The notes beneath the pieces are model-generated. The model had not been told where the DNA came from. It was given only the letters and a program-made list of their open reading frames with translations, and made no database searches. The position numbers were made by a program, and so were the translations under genes. This document shows positions 1-7,772 of a stretch of 64,000 nt of DNA, in pieces. The DNA comes from VRUE01 sp963703235 (GTDB lineage Bacteria; Actinomycetota; Thermoleophilia; Solirubrobacterales; 70-9): positions 2,356,001-2,420,000 of the forward strand of contig OY969802.1 in NCBI GenBank assembly GCA_963703235.1, given 5' to 3'. The stretch's first letter is position 1; every line of letters starts with the position of its first letter.

Positions 1-1
1 C

Positions 2-283
2 CGCCGCGTCGCCTACCTCGACGCGGTCGGCAACGGCATGCCCGGCGGCTACGGCCTCGACGACTACGCCGGCTTGATCTGGGAAGGCAGCGGCGAGCCA
101 GCCGCCGTCACCGCCCAGCGCGGCGCCCGCGCCTACCGCGTCGCCAGGGGCGAGGACGGCGTCGTCGAGTCCCCGCTCCCCGCCCGCTTCCTGCCGGCGC
201 CAGCTCCCGCAGCCCTGCGCGAGGACATCGCCGAGTTCCGAAGGATCAAAGCGATGCGAAAACGGGCGGGCTGGCTGGCTTGA
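2..283 (+). CDS. Peptidase E-like protein (S51 family), C-terminal part
   Basis: The reading frame is open from the first bases of the window and ends with TGA at 281-283, so only the last ~93 residues are visible and the start lies outside. The segment GGYGLDDYAGLIW followed by GARAYRV resembles the C-terminal part of peptidase E/cyanophycinase-like proteins, where a conserved 'IDDGAAL'-type segment follows the catalytic region. Those enzymes are cytoplasmic serine peptidases with a class I glutamine-amidotransferase-like fold. The catalytic serine would lie upstream and cannot be checked, so the family assignment rests on a short stretch. Confidence 0.5.
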   Translation, partial: RRVAYLDAVGNGMPGGYGLDDYAGLIWEGSGEPAAVTAQRGARAYRVARGEDGVVESPLPARFLPAPAPAALREDIAEFRRIKAMRKRAGWLA

Positions 284-299
284 GGGGCGACACGGATTC

Positions 300-1142
300 T
301 CAGCGCAGCAAATTGACGGCGCCGAGCAAATCGGCCGCCAGCGCCGAAACCGAGGCCGCGACGATCGCGGGCTCGCCGACACCCTCCTCCGCGCGACCGG
401 CCATGGAAGAGCCCACCGCCTCCGGCCCCGAGGCAAAGAGCTCTGCGAGGTAGACGAGAGCTTGCTCGGTGACAGCCGAGCTGAACCGATCGTCCAGCAG
501 GCCCGAGAGCGTGGTGGCTAGAACCGGCGTATCCACGGTCACCAGCAGTCGATAGAGGTCGTGGGCGTCCTTGTCGCGGAGACGGCCACCGCCGTCATCG
601 TTGCGCTCGCCGATCTTGAAGAGCTTGGCGACCAGCAGGGCACCGGGGCCAGCGACGCGAACCGTGTGGACCCGTTCGTCAGCGGGGTCGAGTGCCGGGA
701 TTTCCATTGGCGCGTTGTCGAGGATCGTTGCCTCGAGTCCTTCCGTCCTTCGCATCGACCCCCGGTCGTGCGGGGGTACACGGGCGCCGCGACGGTTTGA
801 CGCGGATGGCCCGGCCATCGCCTCGGGAATCATCAAGTCGACAGGGATCCCGTCCGGGGCGAGCCACCTGCCTGGTTGTGGATTCTCCAGATCCTTGTGA
901 AATCCAGCGGCTTCGATTGCCCGCTCGAGCTGCGGGTCGTCTCTCAGGTGGTTGCCGTCGATACCGATGTCCGCGTCTTTGGTTTCGACGGGGATCGCCA
1001 CGTCCACCTCGCCGGTATGGAGAAAGAGGGCCTGGGCGCCTATCACGATGAGCGCGTCAAGCTGGGCATGGAGCGCATCGAGCGCATCGAGCAAGGCTCC
1101 GCGGGTGCGAACCCGGAGATCAGAGTCGCCAGATTGATTCAT
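300..1142 (-). CDS. AbiEii-like nucleotidyltransferase (putative toxin of an AbiE-type pair)
   Basis: This is a 280-residue protein. Near the N-terminus it has IGAQALFLH followed by TKDADIGI, which matches the G(A/S)...DxD arrangement of nucleotidyltransferase-fold AbiEii/AbiGii toxins. A later LVAKLFKIGER...RDKDAHDLYRLL matches the conserved Lys and KDxxDL segment of that family. AbiEii-type toxins are cytoplasmic, act by NTP transfer and arrest growth when unrestrained. It lies directly downstream of an AbiEi-like gene and overlaps its end by 23 nt, so the two are probably translationally coupled. I chose the ATG at 1142; an in-frame ATG at 1160 would add six residues. The target is unknown. 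Confidence 0.7.
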   Translation of the reverse strand: MNQSGDSDLRVRTRGALLDALDALHAQLDALIVIGAQALFLHTGEVDVAIPVETKDADIGIDGNHLRDDPQLERAIEAAGFHKDLENPQPGRWLAPDGIPVDLMIPEAMAGPSASNRRGARVPPHDRGSMRRTEGLEATILDNAPMEIPALDPADERVHTVRVAGPGALLVAKLFKIGERNDDGGGRLRDKDAHDLYRLLVTVDTPVLATTLSGLLDDRFSSAVTEQALVYLAELFASGPEAVGSSMAGRAEEGVGEPAIVAASVSALAADLLGAVNLLR

Positions 1143-2223
1143 TGGACTGCATCCAATCAAGGAGGGCTTCGGCCTCGGCGGGCGCTCGACCGGGCCCGTT
1201 CAGCAAGTCGGCCGCGATCTGGCTCGGGGCAGCGATGCGCAGGCCCTCCGGTTCGGTCGCTCTGGTGAACACGACGTCGTCGGACGGGGCCATCAGGAGC
1301 ACGTTCGCCCCGGTTTCGACCGGGCGCAGTTCGAGCCTTTCAGCGAGCTCCGCCGGGCTATTGGTGTAGATCAAGGCCATGCGTGCCTGAGCGTATTCTT
1401 CGAAGTACGCGGCGGCCGCGGAGCCGGTCAGGACATAGCGTCCCGGTCCCCGAACCGTGCGCAGCTCCCGAAGGACCGGTGCGATACCACGTGGCTCGAG
1501 CATCCGCATCGCGCCGCCCTCGAGATCCAGTTCGTAGTCCTCGGCCCAGCGTTCGAGCATCGGTCGCCAAGCGACTCCTGTGATCGGCCCGCGCCGCTCG
1601 CGCTCCAAGAGATCTTCGCGCTCGAGGAAGTCGACTACGCGGTATCCCGCTCCGGTGGAGACCCCGCTGCGCTCGATCAGCTTGGGCACGGTCATCGGAG
1701 GGGCAAAGTCGACCAGGGCTCGCACGACCCGTGCGGCGATCGGGCCTCGGAAGCTGTCCCGGGGACGTCCGGGGCCGCGCCAGGGGTCTCGTTCTGCGCC
1801 GACGTCGCGGAGAAAGAGCGCCGGTTTGCGAAGGGTCAGGTACAGGTTTCCCGTCGCATCCGCATAGCCGAGCTCCTCCGCTGCGAGTCTTTGGCGCACT
1901 CGTGCGTTCAGGTAGCGGGCGGCGATCAAAAAGGCTCCGGGCGGTTCCCGGAGCTCTTTCAGGCGATCGTCGGCACGACGTTTCAGCCGCGGTACGTCGC
2001 GGGTCTCGAACGTGCCCTTGGCCTGGACGAAGACGGTGCTGGTGTCGCCGTTAGGCGCTTCCAATCGGATCACCGCATCCGCTCCCCGATCGAGAGCTTT
2101 GGCCGTTTCGAGTGTTTCGAGGCTCCAGTCGACGGGGAGGCGCACCCGGATGGCTTCAGCGGTTGCGCTGACGAGCTCCGCTGGCGTGCGAGGCGGTCTG
2201 GCTGGGAGGCTTGGCTGCGTCAT
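1120..2223 (-). CDS. AbiEi-like antitoxin/transcriptional regulator with nuclease-like N-terminal region
   Basis: This is a 367-residue protein. The middle (about 160-215) reads as a winged helix-turn-helix (PKLIERSGVSTGAGYRVVDF). The C-terminal part ends in DLLNGPGRAPAEAEALLDWM, typical of AbiEi-type antitoxins. AbiEi proteins repress their own operon by binding inverted repeats and neutralise the partner nucleotidyltransferase. The first ~140 residues contain AVIRLEA...TVFVQAKG, which looks like a degenerate PD-(D/E)xK nuclease-type core; classical AbiEi lacks it. No Shine-Dalgarno sequence precedes the ATG at 2223, and a 19-bp-arm palindrome abuts the start codon, suggesting a leaderless, autoregulated transcript. 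Antitoxin function is inferred from domain and context. Confidence 0.65.
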   Translation of the reverse strand: MTQPSLPARPPRTPAELVSATAEAIRVRLPVDWSLETLETAKALDRGADAVIRLEAPNGDTSTVFVQAKGTFETRDVPRLKRRADDRLKELREPPGAFLIAARYLNARVRQRLAAEELGYADATGNLYLTLRKPALFLRDVGAERDPWRGPGRPRDSFRGPIAARVVRALVDFAPPMTVPKLIERSGVSTGAGYRVVDFLEREDLLERERRGPITGVAWRPMLERWAEDYELDLEGGAMRMLEPRGIAPVLRELRTVRGPGRYVLTGSAAAAYFEEYAQARMALIYTNSPAELAERLELRPVETGANVLLMAPSDDVVFTRATEPEGLRIAAPSQIAADLLNGPGRAPAEAEALLDWMQSNESIWRL

Positions 2224-2273
2224 TCCGAAATCAGGCTAGTTCCGTTGGCGGATGAACTAGCCTATTTTCGGAA
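2223..2273. promoter_or_regulatory. Palindromic operator of the AbiE-like operon
   Basis: Arms 2223-2241 and 2255-2273 are complementary at 17 of 19 positions around a 13-nt spacer. The arm reads TTCCGAAATCAGGCTAGTT. The palindrome begins at the first base of the AbiEi-like start codon, and a TAGCCT hexamer fitting a TANNNT -10 box lies inside it on the minus strand. AbiEi antitoxins are known to bind inverted repeats in their own promoters, so this is the obvious autoregulatory site. Confidence 0.65.
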
Positions 2274-2314
2274 AACGCAACTGAGGTTGCAGTCGGGAGG
2301 ACGGACCCTCGAAG

Positions 2315-2845
2315 CTATCCGCCGCCGGCCGGCGGCGGTGCGGTTGGGTCCGAGCCATCTTCGCCCGGGTTCTCGCGCGCGATGTAGTCCTCGGCCAGCA
2401 GCAGGTTGTCCTTGGACCGCCCGACCACGTTGAGCAGGTCGTTCATCAAGGCGACCTCCTCCACCTGCTCCTTGACGAACCACTGCATGAACTGCTCGGC
2501 GCGGTAGTCCTTCACCTCGCGGGCGAGCTCGAAGAGCGCGTAGATCTCCTCGCCGACCCGTTTCTCCTGCTCGAGCGCCATCTTCACCGGCGCAACCCCG
2601 TCGCTGTACTTGGTCTCCTGCGACTTGATGTCGGGGATGTGGACTTCCTCGTCGACGTCGAGCAGGTACTGGATCATCATCATCGCGTGCTCGCGCTCCT
2701 CCAGCGCCTGCCGGTAAAAGAACTGGGCTAGGCGGGGAAGCGTCTCGGCGTCGTAGTAGACGGCGGCGCCGACGTACTGCTGTGAGGCGGCGAACTCGTT
2801 GGCGATCTGCTCGTTGAGGGCGTCGGCGAAGCTCTTCTCGGCCAT
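2315..2845 (-). CDS. ftn: Non-haem ferritin
   Basis: This 176-residue protein has the four-helix ferritin signature. NEFAASQQYVGAAVYYD is the first helix, with the ferroxidase Glu and Tyr. EEREHAMMMIQYLLD is the second helix, with the ExxH di-iron ligands. FVKEQVEEVALMNDLLN is the later helix. Length and motifs match prokaryotic iron-storing ferritin (BfrB/FtnA) rather than Dps or haem-bacterioferritin. It stores iron as a 24-mer in the cytoplasm and detoxifies Fe(II). I chose the ATG at 2845 because GGAG precedes it; a longer frame back to 2905 has no such site. It stands alone on the minus strand. The C-terminus ends in a Pro/Gly-rich tail. Confidence 0.9.
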   Translation of the reverse strand: MAEKSFADALNEQIANEFAASQQYVGAAVYYDAETLPRLAQFFYRQALEEREHAMMMIQYLLDVDEEVHIPDIKSQETKYSDGVAPVKMALEQEKRVGEEIYALFELAREVKDYRAEQFMQWFVKEQVEEVALMNDLLNVVGRSKDNLLLAEDYIARENPGEDGSDPTAPPPAGGG

Positions 2846-2940
2846 GTCACTCCTTGCTCGGCGGGGCGGGTGAAGCCAACGTAGCCGAAACTTCGAATTC
2901 GGCAAGCCGAAGCGCGCGTCAGGGTCGCCTTATCGGCGGC

Positions 2941-3420
2941 TCAGCCCGGAGCCCAGATGTAGCTCATGCCCGAGACGTGCTTGACCGTGCGCGTCGAGGT
3001 GACGTTGAAGCCTCGAAGACGACAACCGAGCGAAGGGCGGGGGTGCTGGTGACGGTCCAGCGCTGTTCCTTGGCGTTGTCGTTCCAGTACTTGGCGTCGC
3101 CGTACCAGCTCGGGTAGCGGCCGGCGGCCGCGCGCCACTTCTCCGCTGCGTACCAGGTGCAGTTGCCGGCGTAGAAGGTGTTGCCCTTTTCCGTCTTGTT
3201 CGGTCGCGTCGGGAACGAGCAAGTGACGACGCGGAACGTGCCCGCCTTGCCGCTGCAGGTCGCGTTCAGGTTGCGGCTCGAGGAGACCGAGACCTTGGGG
3301 CTGCCGCCGCAGCCGACGTGCGGCTCGACTCGATGCCCCCGGTTGCGCCCAGCGGCTGGCGAACTTGCTGCCGCCGCCGTGCTCTGGACCCAGGCGCCGC
3401 TTTTCGGCGCCGGGCAAGCT
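2941..3420 (-). pseudogene. Decayed CHAP-domain (amidase/peptidase) gene
   Basis: One minus-strand frame from about 3420 to 3011 encodes SFPTRPNK...GNTFYAGNCTWYAAEKW...GDAKYWNDNAKE...PALRSVVVFEA, the first half of a CHAP domain including the catalytic-Cys motif NCTWYA. At about 3011 the frame breaks. The last 23 codons, GFNVTSTRTVKHVSGMSY..., are in another frame and match the end of a CHAP domain. The roughly 40 residues with the catalytic His (GHVAYV-type) are missing. No start codon is visible upstream in the Cys-containing frame. I read this as an internal deletion with frameshift in a secreted cell-wall hydrolase-type gene. Confidence 0.55.
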
Positions 3421-3423
3421 GCA

Positions 3424-4485
3424 CTACTCGTCCCAGCGGAAGCCGACCGGGGCCAGCTTGGGCTCCAGCGGGCTCGTCGGCAGGCCTGGCGGCGGGTCGG
3501 CTTCGTTGTAACCGCGGGGTGCGGTGTCGTTGGGGGTGTCGGGGTGGAAGAGGGCGGCGAGGACCTGGATATGGCCGCGGCCGACGCCCAGCTCCCACTG
3601 GCCGCCGCCGTAGGCGCCGATGCCGCGCTCGGCGCAGTAGTCGTAGGTCTCGCAGAGATCGCGCAGGCCGCCGATCCGCGACGGCTTCACATTCACCATC
3701 CGCGGCTCCCAGGGCAGCTGCTCGATGTCGGCGATCGAGTGGATCGGCGCATCCCAGGTGAGCCGATCGCGGACCGGCTCCAGCAGCGGCCGGGTCTCGT
3801 CGGTGACGTCGGGGTCCTCGAGCCAGGCGTCGGGGAAGGCCTCGATCAGCTTCGCGTACAGCTCCGGGTCGGTCTCGACGTCGACGACGGTGCCTTTGTA
3901 GAAGCCCTTGAGGTCGAGCGAGTCGACGGCGCCGGTCTCGACCAGCTCGGCGATCAGCTCGTCGCTCCAGTCGTTGGTCGGGTCGAGCTTGAAGCGCAGG
4001 CCGGGGTAGGGGTCGAGCTTGCGCCGTAACGTCTCGATCGAGGAGGGCTCTTCGCCGCCGGGCGAGAGCCGCATCGAGCAGACGAAGGAGACGGGGCGCG
4101 CCTCGCGGCCGAGCGTCGCCTCGATCCCGGCGCCGACCTGGCGCAGCGCCAGGTCAAGCGCCGCCGACTCGAAGGCCCAGCGGCGGTAGCGGCGCGAGAC
4201 GTCGCGCTGGGGCTCGGCCGGGAAGGTGTCGACGCCGGCCATGAACTCGCAGAACTCGCCCAGGGTCGCGTGCCCGGTCAGGTCGAGGACCGGGCCGGCG
4301 TCCTGCAGGGCGACGTGGTCGAGCGCGTCGTAGGTGACGTCCTCGCCCAGTCCCTCCTCGCCGCCGCCCTTCAGGTGGATCACGGTCGAGAGGCGGTCGA
4401 AGCCAGGGATCTGCAGCTCCAGGCCCTCCAGCTCGTAGGCCTCGATCTCCAGTGGTAGGTCGGCGAGTCGGTTGAAGGTGGACAT
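3424..4485 (-). CDS. Enolase-superfamily enzyme (muconate-lactonising/mandelate racemase-like)
   Basis: This is a 353-residue protein with an enolase-superfamily layout: an N-terminal capping domain, then a barrel. The barrel shows RFKLDPTNDW (catalytic Lys/Asp strand), AWLEDPDV (metal ligands), TWDAPIHS (metal-binding Asp) and RMVNVKPSRIGGL (second catalytic Lys strand). Members use Mg2+ to abstract the alpha proton of a carboxylate, as in racemases, epimerases and cycloisomerases. The substrate cannot be told from the sequence. It is divergent from the FAD oxidase at 4672, with a palindromic repeat in the gap. The ATG at 4485 is the only sensible start. Confidence 0.75.
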   Translation of the reverse strand: MSTFNRLADLPLEIEAYELEGLELQIPGFDRLSTVIHLKGGGEEGLGEDVTYDALDHVALQDAGPVLDLTGHATLGEFCEFMAGVDTFPAEPQRDVSRRYRRWAFESAALDLALRQVGAGIEATLGREARPVSFVCSMRLSPGGEEPSSIETLRRKLDPYPGLRFKLDPTNDWSDELIAELVETGAVDSLDLKGFYKGTVVDVETDPELYAKLIEAFPDAWLEDPDVTDETRPLLEPVRDRLTWDAPIHSIADIEQLPWEPRMVNVKPSRIGGLRDLCETYDYCAERGIGAYGGGQWELGVGRGHIQVLAALFHPDTPNDTAPRGYNEADPPPGLPTSPLEPKLAPVGFRWDE

Positions 4486-4505
4486 CGGCTGGTCAGTCTA
4501 GGGGG

Positions 4506-4624
4506 GAGGGGTGGGGTGTCCCTGCCGCGGCGCTGGGTTTTTCGCCGCTGAGTAGCGCGGCCGTCCGAGATGGTGGATGGGCGAAAAACAGGACGCCGCT
4601 TGCGGCAGGGACACCCCACCCCTC
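4506..4624. repeat. Palindromic repeat element, copy A
   Basis: The outer arms 4506-4528 and 4602-4624 are perfectly complementary over 23 bp (GAGGGGTGGGGTGTCCC...). Inside them, TTTTTCGCC pairs with GGCGAAAAA, and the apical part contains GGCCGTCCGAG. The same arrangement and core recur at 27234-27360, and more divergently at 61625-61730. The arms differ between copies A and B, but pairing is preserved. It lies between two divergent genes, so it is not a terminator for either. Confidence 0.8.
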
Positions 4625-4671
4625 CTCACAGTCCGAAGCCGCGTTGTCCAGATGGCAGACTCGTTCGGTCC

Positions 4672-6123
4672 ATGCAGCACACGGCGCACGGTTACTGGTT
4701 GGAAGAGGCGGGAGCGGTCGAGCCGGTGCCCGAGCTTGTCGGTGAGCGGAGTGCGGACGTGGTCGTAATTGGTGGTGGCTATACCGGGATGTGGGCCGCT
4801 TGGCAGGTGAAGGCGTTGGAGCCGGGGGCGCGGGTGGTGTTGCTGGAGGCGGATGTCTGCGGGTGGGGACCGAGTGGGCGGAACGGGGGGTTCTGCAACG
4901 TGATGTGGTTCTCGCTGCCCAACATGCGGCAGCGCTGGGGGGACGAGGGGGCGCTTGCCGTGGCGCGGGCCTCGGCGGAGGCGGTGACGGGGATCGAGTC
5001 GTTCTGTCGCGAGCAGGGAGTCGACGCCTGGTTCCGGCGCGGCGGCTACCTGCAGGTTTCGACCGCGCCGGCTCACGACGGGGTCTGGGACGAGGCCCTC
5101 GCTGCCTACAGGCAGCTCGGCGGCAGCGACGCCATCCAGCCGCTGGGCGCGCAAGAGGTTGCGGACCGCTGCGCTTCGCCCGCCTTCCGCGGCGGCGCCT
5201 TCTACCCGGACGCGGCGACGCTGCAGCCGGCGCGGCTGGCGCTGGGCCTGCGCGAGCGCTTGCGCGCCGTCGGCGTCGAGATCTACGAGCATTCGCCAGT
5301 CCGGTCGCTGCGCTCCGCGCGGGCCGGAGTCGGCAAGCGCCCCGAGAGCACGGGAGGGAGTGCAGTCGAGGCCCGTACCCTCGCCGGCTCGGTCCAGGCC
5401 GGCGCCGCGATCGTCGCGATCGGCGGGGCCGCCAAGGCGCCCGGTGCGCCGCTCCGCAACGCGCTCACCGTCACCTCCTCCCACATCGTCCTCACCGAGC
5501 CGGTGCCCGACGTGCTCGAGGCGATCGGCTGGACCGGCGGCGAGTGCATCACCGACAGTCGTGCCCTGATCGACTACTTCCGCACCACCCCCGACGGCCG
5601 CATCGCCTTCGGCTGGGGCGGCGGCCGGATCGAGATGGGCGCCCGCCTGCGCCGCCGCGCCGAGGTCGACCCGGACATCGTGGCGGCGGCTGCCGAGCGC
5701 CTGTACCAGTACTTCCCGCTTCTGCGGGGCGCGGCCCCGCCCGGCGGCCCCGCCCGGCTCACCCACGCCTGGGGCGGCCCGGTCGACGTCTCGCCGACCC
5801 ACCTGCCCGTGATCGTCCCGCTTGGTGGCAACGCCTTCGCCGCCGCCGGCTACACCGGCAACGGCGTCGGCCCATCCCACATGGTTGGCCGCGCCCTGGC
5901 TTCCTTAGCCCTAGACCGCCGCGACGAGTACTCCCGCCTCCCCATAGTCGATCCCTCCCCGCAACGAGTCCCCCCCGAGCCCTTCCACTGGCTGGGCGGC
6001 GAAGCAATCCGCCGAGCCCTGGTGAGCAAGGAGGAGGCCGAGCTAGGGGGTCGCGACCCCAGCCTCCGCAGCAAGGCGCTCTCCAAGCTCCCGAAGCTAG
6101 TCGGCTTCCACATAGGCCGCTGA
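4672..6123 (+). CDS. FAD-dependent amine oxidase, DAO/PuuB-like
   Basis: This 483-residue protein has a Rossmann FAD motif near the N-terminus (VVVIGGGYTGMWAAW), then GPSGRNGGFCN, typical of the glycine/D-amino-acid oxidase family and of gamma-glutamylputrescine oxidase (PuuB). Near the C-terminus, AAGYTGNGVGPSHMVGR completes the FAD site. Such enzymes oxidise primary or secondary amines to imines/aldehydes with release of H2O2. The semialdehyde dehydrogenase, PotABCD and permease next door suggest a polyamine-derived substrate. The ATG at 4672 is preferred because the family N-terminus begins shortly before the FAD motif. The Rossmann motif starts about 30 residues in. Confidence 0.8.
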   Translation: MQHTAHGYWLEEAGAVEPVPELVGERSADVVVIGGGYTGMWAAWQVKALEPGARVVLLEADVCGWGPSGRNGGFCNVMWFSLPNMRQRWGDEGALAVARASAEAVTGIESFCREQGVDAWFRRGGYLQVSTAPAHDGVWDEALAAYRQLGGSDAIQPLGAQEVADRCASPAFRGGAFYPDAATLQPARLALGLRERLRAVGVEIYEHSPVRSLRSARAGVGKRPESTGGSAVEARTLAGSVQAGAAIVAIGGAAKAPGAPLRNALTVTSSHIVLTEPVPDVLEAIGWTGGECITDSRALIDYFRTTPDGRIAFGWGGGRIEMGARLRRRAEVDPDIVAAAAERLYQYFPLLRGAAPPGGPARLTHAWGGPVDVSPTHLPVIVPLGGNAFAAAGYTGNGVGPSHMVGRALASLALDRRDEYSRLPIVDPSPQRVPPEPFHWLGGEAIRRALVSKEEAELGGRDPSLRSKALSKLPKLVGFHIGR

Positions 6124-6125
6124 GC

Positions 6126-6177
6126 TCGCGCATCCGACATTGACCCCGCTCTGGTGTGGTCAATGTCGGATGCGCGA
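6126..6177. terminator. Long palindrome between convergent genes (probable bidirectional terminator)
   Basis: Arms 6126-6145 and 6158-6177 are perfectly complementary over 20 bp (TCGCGCATCCGACATTGACC) around a 12-nt loop. It lies just after the stop of the FAD oxidase (6123) and before the stop of the convergent dehydrogenase (6219). There is no long U-run, so the stop function is inferred from position and stem stability. Confidence 0.55.
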
Positions 6178-6218
6178 ACGACGGCGCTGGTGGGTAGGAC
6201 ACCCCCCACGCCTCCCCC

Positions 6219-7772
6219 TCACCACCGACTCGTAACAACCTTCTTCCGCGTATAGAAGTCCACCGCATCCATCCCGTTCGCATGAAGATCGCCCGCCATC
6301 GAGTCCTTCCACCCCGCAAACGGAAACCACGCGACGGGCGCCGGGACGCCGACGTTGACCCCGAGCATGCCGGCTTCGGCGCCGTAGCGGTAGCGGCGCG
6401 CCGCCTCGCCGGAGGCGGTGAAGATGGCGCCGGCGTTGCCGTAGTGGGAGCCGTTGAGGAAGTCGAGGGCGGCGTCGAGATCGGGGGCGTCGACGACGGT
6501 GAGCAACGGCCCGAACAGCTCATCGCGCGCCAGCTCCGACTCCGCCCCGGCAGCCGCGATCGTCGGTCCGAGCAAGGTTCCGGCCGGGCCTCCATCGCGG
6601 CCCGGCCCGGCCCGGCCGTTCTCGCCACGACCATCGAGCAGTAGGTCGGCACCATCTCGCTCGGCCCGCCCGAGCGCCTCGACCAGCCTCTCCCGCGCCT
6701 CGGCCGAGACCATCGGGCAGACGTCGGTCGCCGGGTCGTCGCCGGCGCCGACCCGCAGCCCGGTGGCCGCCGCCACCAGCGCAGCCCGTACCTCGGCCCG
6801 CCGCTCCTCGTCGCCGACCGCGACGCAGACCGATCCGGCCAGGCAGCGCTGGCCGGCGGCGCCGAAGGCGGAGCCCATGATCGCCGGCATCGCCTGCTCG
6901 AGGTCGGCGTCGGGCATCACCACCAGCGAGTTCTTGGCGCCGCCGAGCGCCTGCACCCGCTTGCCGGTCGCCGCCGCCCGCTCGGCGACGAAGCGGGCCG
7001 TCTCGGCCCGACCGACGAAGGAGATCGCGTCGATCCCCGGGTCGTCGAGGATCGCCGTCACCGCCTCGCGGCCGCCGTGCACCAGGTTGACGACGCCGGG
7101 CGGGATCTCCTCCACCGAATCCACCAGCTCGGCGATCAGCGAGGCCGGGCGCGGGTCCTGCTCGGAGGGCTTCAAGACGAACGAGTTGCCGCAGGCGATC
7201 GCGTAGGGGAGGAACCAGAGCGGGATCATCGCCGGGAAGTTGAACGGGGTGATCGCGGCGACGACGCCGACCGGCTGGCGCACCAGCTCGACGTCGACCC
7301 CAGCGGCGACGCCCTCCAGCGTCTCGCCCTTCAGCAGGTGCGGGATCGCCGCCGCCGACTCGACCGACTCGATCCCGCGGCCGACCTCGCCGTCGGCGTC
7401 GGCCAGCGTCTTGCCCATGTCGGCGCTGACCAGCGCCACCAGCTCCTCGCGCCGGCGCAGCAGCTGCTCGCGCAGCGCCAGCACCGCCCGCGCCCGCCGC
7501 TGCGGCGGCACCTCGCGCCAGCCGGGCTGCGCCGCCCGCGCCGCGGCGACGGCCTCGTGCACCTGCCGCTCGCCCGAGAGCGGCACCAGAGCCACGACCT
7601 CGCCCGTAGCGGGGTCGACGTCGTCGAGCGTCGCGACCTCATCGACCGCCCGCCAGGTACCCGCCACGTAGTTCGCCAACCGCCCCGCCGCTCGGGGTCG
7701 ACGGGCCTCAAAGCGTCCTATTTGTCCGCTTTGAGGCCCGTCGGCGGAAGAGGTCTGGCGGTCGGCGCTCAC
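6219..7772 (-). CDS. mmsA: Methylmalonate-semialdehyde dehydrogenase-like aldehyde dehydrogenase (CoA-acylating type)
   Basis: This 517-residue ALDH family protein has TPFNFPAMIPLWFLPYAIACGN, typical of the MmsA/IolA branch, and the catalytic Cys in GAAGQRCLAGS. ADMGKTLADADGEV... and GWKDSMAGDLHANG are further family landmarks. MmsA-type enzymes oxidise malonate or methylmalonate semialdehyde to acetyl- or propionyl-CoA; beta-alanine and polyamine breakdown yields such semialdehydes. I chose the GTG at 7772, which overlaps the potC stop in a GTGA. The extra N-terminal ~40 residues are unusual and are partly encoded by a perfect palindrome (7699-7743). Confidence 0.8.
   Translation of the reverse strand: MSADRQTSSADGPQSGQIGRFEARRPRAAGRLANYVAGTWRAVDEVATLDDVDPATGEVVALVPLSGERQVHEAVAAARAAQPGWREVPPQRRARAVLALREQLLRRREELVALVSADMGKTLADADGEVGRGIESVESAAAIPHLLKGETLEGVAAGVDVELVRQPVGVVAAITPFNFPAMIPLWFLPYAIACGNSFVLKPSEQDPRPASLIAELVDSVEEIPPGVVNLVHGGREAVTAILDDPGIDAISFVGRAETARFVAERAAATGKRVQALGGAKNSLVVMPDADLEQAMPAIMGSAFGAAGQRCLAGSVCVAVGDEERRAEVRAALVAAATGLRVGAGDDPATDVCPMVSAEARERLVEALGRAERDGADLLLDGRGENGRAGPGRDGGPAGTLLGPTIAAAGAESELARDELFGPLLTVVDAPDLDAALDFLNGSHYGNAGAIFTASGEAARRYRYGAEAGMLGVNVGVPAPVAWFPFAGWKDSMAGDLHANGMDAVDFYTRKKVVTSRW
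7699..7743. repeat. Perfect 17-bp inverted repeat at the start of the mmsA-like gene
   Basis: Arms 7699-7715 (CGACGGGCCTCAAAGCG) and 7727-7743 are perfectly complementary, with an 11-nt loop. The palindrome is read through as part of the N-terminal extension of the dehydrogenase, just after its GTG start and the potC stop. Its outer bases CGACGGGCC are shared with another palindrome at 17732-17780 at a gene junction of the same region. Confidence 0.75.
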
